Below, one piece after another: positions 62,480-64,000 of a stretch of 64,000 bases of DNA. The translations under genes were made by a program, and so were the position numbers. Below the pieces are notes generated by a model. It was not told the DNA's origin, made no database searches, and saw only the letters and a program-made list of their open reading frames with translations. How positions within the stretch are numbered: the first letter of the stretch is position 1; every line of letters begins with the position of its first letter. This stretch comes from Erwinia sp039023475 (GTDB lineage Bacteria > Pseudomonadota > Gammaproteobacteria > Enterobacterales > Enterobacteriaceae), in the NCBI RefSeq assembly GCF_039023475.1, contig NZ_JBCHVB010000001.1, positions 186,001-250,000 of the forward strand, written 5' to 3'.

Positions 62480-63454
62480 ATGAAATTGCAGCAGCTGCGT
62501 TATATTGTCGAAGTGGTTAACCATAACCTTAACGTCTCTTCCACCGCAGAGGGGCTCTATACCTCTCAGCCCGGCATCAGTAAGCAGGTGCGTATGCTGG
62601 AGGATGAGCTGGGGATTCAGATTTTTGCCCGAAGCGGTAAACACCTGACGCAGGTTACGCCAGCGGGGCAGGAGATTATCCGCATTGCCCGTGAAGTCCT
62701 CTCTAAAGTCGATGCCATCAAGTCCGTTGCGGGCGAACATACCTGGCCTGACAAGGGGTCGCTTTACGTTGCCACAACGCACACGCAGGCTCGCTACGCG
62801 CTGCCGAATGTGATTAAAGGGTTTATTGAGCGCTATCCGCGCGTCTCGCTGCATATGCATCAGGGATCGCCTACGCAGATTGCTGAGGCGGTTTCAAAAG
62901 GGAATGCAGACTTCGCCATCGCGACTGAAGCCCTGCATCTTTATGATGATTTAGTGATGCTGCCTTGCTATCACTGGAACCGGGCTATAGTCGTCACCGC
63001 TGACCATCCGCTGGCCGGAAAAGAGAAAGTGACCATTGAGGAACTTGCGGAATTCCCGTTAGTAACCTACACCTTTGGCTTTACGGGCCGTTCAGAACTG
63101 GATACGGCGTTCAACAGGGCAGGGCTGACCCCGCGTATCGTCTTTACCGCCACCGATGCGGATGTGATTAAAACCTACGTCAGGCTGGGACTGGGTGTTG
63201 GCGTGATTGCCAGCATGGCGGTCGACCCTGTATCCGATCCCGACCTGGTAAGAATCGAGGCGGCAGAGGTCTTTAGTAACAGTACGACTAAAATCGGCTT
63301 TCGCCGCAGTACCTTTTTACGAAGCTATATGTATGACTTCATCCAGCGCTTTGCGCCCCATCTGACGCGCGATGTTGTTGATACTGCTGTAAGTTTAAAA
63401 TCCAACGATGATATCGAAGCGATGTTTAAAGATATCAAACTGCCGGCCCGATAA
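62480..63454 (+). CDS. cysB: LysR-type sulfur assimilation regulator CysB
   Basis: A 324-residue LysR family activator, the same length as E. coli CysB. N-terminal winged HTH (1-60, MKLQQLRYIVEVVNHNLNVS, TSQPGISKQVRMLEDELG) and C-terminal inducer domain binding N-acetylserine or sulfate (TTHTQARYALP, GSPTQIAEAVSKGNADFAIATE). It activates cys genes under sulfur limitation. Adjacent to topA as in E. coli. Confidence 0.97.
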   Translation: MKLQQLRYIVEVVNHNLNVSSTAEGLYTSQPGISKQVRMLEDELGIQIFARSGKHLTQVTPAGQEIIRIAREVLSKVDAIKSVAGEHTWPDKGSLYVATTHTQARYALPNVIKGFIERYPRVSLHMHQGSPTQIAEAVSKGNADFAIATEALHLYDDLVMLPCYHWNRAIVVTADHPLAGKEKVTIEELAEFPLVTYTFGFTGRSELDTAFNRAGLTPRIVFTATDADVIKTYVRLGLGVGVIASMAVDPVSDPDLVRIEAAEVFSNSTTKIGFRRSTFLRSYMYDFIQRFAPHLTRDVVDTAVSLKSNDDIEAMFKDIKLPAR

Positions 63455-64000
63455 ATCTCACCACGCCCCTTTCTCTTCCGTCAAGAGCCGCTCAGGCGGC
63501 TCCCTCTCGTTACCAGATGGACCTTTCTTAAGCTTTAACGATAAAACCTTTTTATTATTTTACGTAAATGAAACATCTATCACAGGTTTTTCCATTGTTA
63601 TTCATTAAATGAGAAATAGTACACATTTTTCAGCGGACAGCTTTGCGGGTTACCAGGATGATTCTCATACTCTAGTTAACAAGACGTTGAGGGCTGCGGT
63701 TTCAAAGGAAGCGCGGCCGGGGCAACAGGAATTAATGGATCTGAACGGCGCTGGCGAGAGGGTAATCCGCTGTGATTTTTCCTCTTCAGTTATCAGTTTT
63801 GCTAATGACAGGCGATAAAGATTATCTTGTTTGATAAATCTCATTAATCGTTCTGTTAAATAAAAATGACTGGATTTCGCTTCGCAAAATGTTTAGGATT
63901 CATCCTAATTTCTGATTGGTTCAGACAATCGTTTTAATAAGAGTGATTATCAAAAACTATGGCTACCAGATTAACAGCACAACATGACTTCGGGCATAAA
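63455..64000. other. Unassigned tail downstream of cysB
   Basis: GAGCCGC-tcag-GCGGCTC at 63485-63502 is a hairpin without U-tract and probably ends cysB. Beyond it the sequence is AT-rich. E. coli has ymiA, yciX and acnA here; I recognise none of them. Short open frames (63609-63818; an ATG at 63959 running off the end) lack ribosome sites and known similarity. Confidence 0.4.

Noticed and set aside
63609..63818. 69-codon open frame downstream of cysB
   Set aside because: No Shine-Dalgarno sequence and no similarity to ymiA, yciX or other expected neighbours.
63810..63850. Fur-like AT-rich sequence (GATAAAGATTATC)
   Set aside because: Only part of the Fur palindrome fits and no target gene can be named.
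63959..64000. ATG reading MATRLTAQHDFGHK off the right edge
   Set aside because: Only 14 codons visible, no ribosome site, and it does not match the start of AcnA, the gene expected from E. coli synteny.

Overview
This is an ordinary-looking stretch of enterobacterial core chromosome, densely coding, with nearly every gene recognisable from Escherichia coli. Several traits argue against Escherichia/Salmonella and for an Erwinia/Pantoea-type relative (Serratia-like genera are the alternative). trpG and trpD are separate genes, selD is missing between ydjA and topB, a ugd-uge pair sits between galU and hns, a BON lipoprotein replaces yciEFG beside the trp operon, and yciQ is replaced by a lipoprotein protease. 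I saw no phage, insertion sequence, CRISPR array or large horizontally acquired island.

Layout. 1-8942: start of nhaP2 (cut by the window edge), the nitrogen-stress kinase pair yeaG-yeaH with a sigma54-type promoter, mipA, yeaE, yeaD, gapA, msrB, yeaC. 9091-16855: pncA, ansA, sppA, ydjA, topB, a ynjH-like secreted protein, xthA. 17022-17872: two tRNA-Tyr(GUA) genes in one stringent-type transcription unit, each followed by two copies of a ~153-bp rtT-like repeat. 17955-21430: purU, ychJ, rssA, rssB (the RpoS adaptor). 21625-29383: galU-ugd-uge (UDP-glucose to UDP-glucuronate to UDP-galacturonate), hns, tdk, adhE. 29869-38508: ychE, then two tandem OppA-type peptide-binding proteins and oppBCDF; the first has a near-consensus sigma54 promoter and an NtrC-type dyad upstream. 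38547-44832: yciU, cls, yciY, yciI, tonB, yciA, yciB, yciC, ompW. 44891-52145: BON lipoprotein and the complete trp operon trpL-E-G-D-CF-B-A with promoter, operator and attenuator. 52216-64000: rnm, yciO, a trypsin-fold lipoprotein, rluB, cobO, yciK, sohB, yciN, topA, cysB, and an unassigned tail.

Themes. Nitrogen limitation is represented twice by sigma54 promoters (yeaGH and the first oppA). Oxygen limitation is represented by perfect FNR boxes before adhE and ompW. Envelope precursor supply is concentrated in galU-ugd-uge. Both type IA topoisomerases (topA, topB) are present.

The most unusual points I can support are the trpL leader with a single Trp codon, the tRNA-Tyr-associated repeats that carry an interrupted copy of the tRNA T-arm, the oppA duplication with nitrogen-type control, and an AT-rich island with a lipoprotein serine protease. 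None amounts to a clearly new multi-gene system. All start sites, motifs and regulatory sites were read by eye; family assignments rest on remembered sequence similarity, not on a database search.
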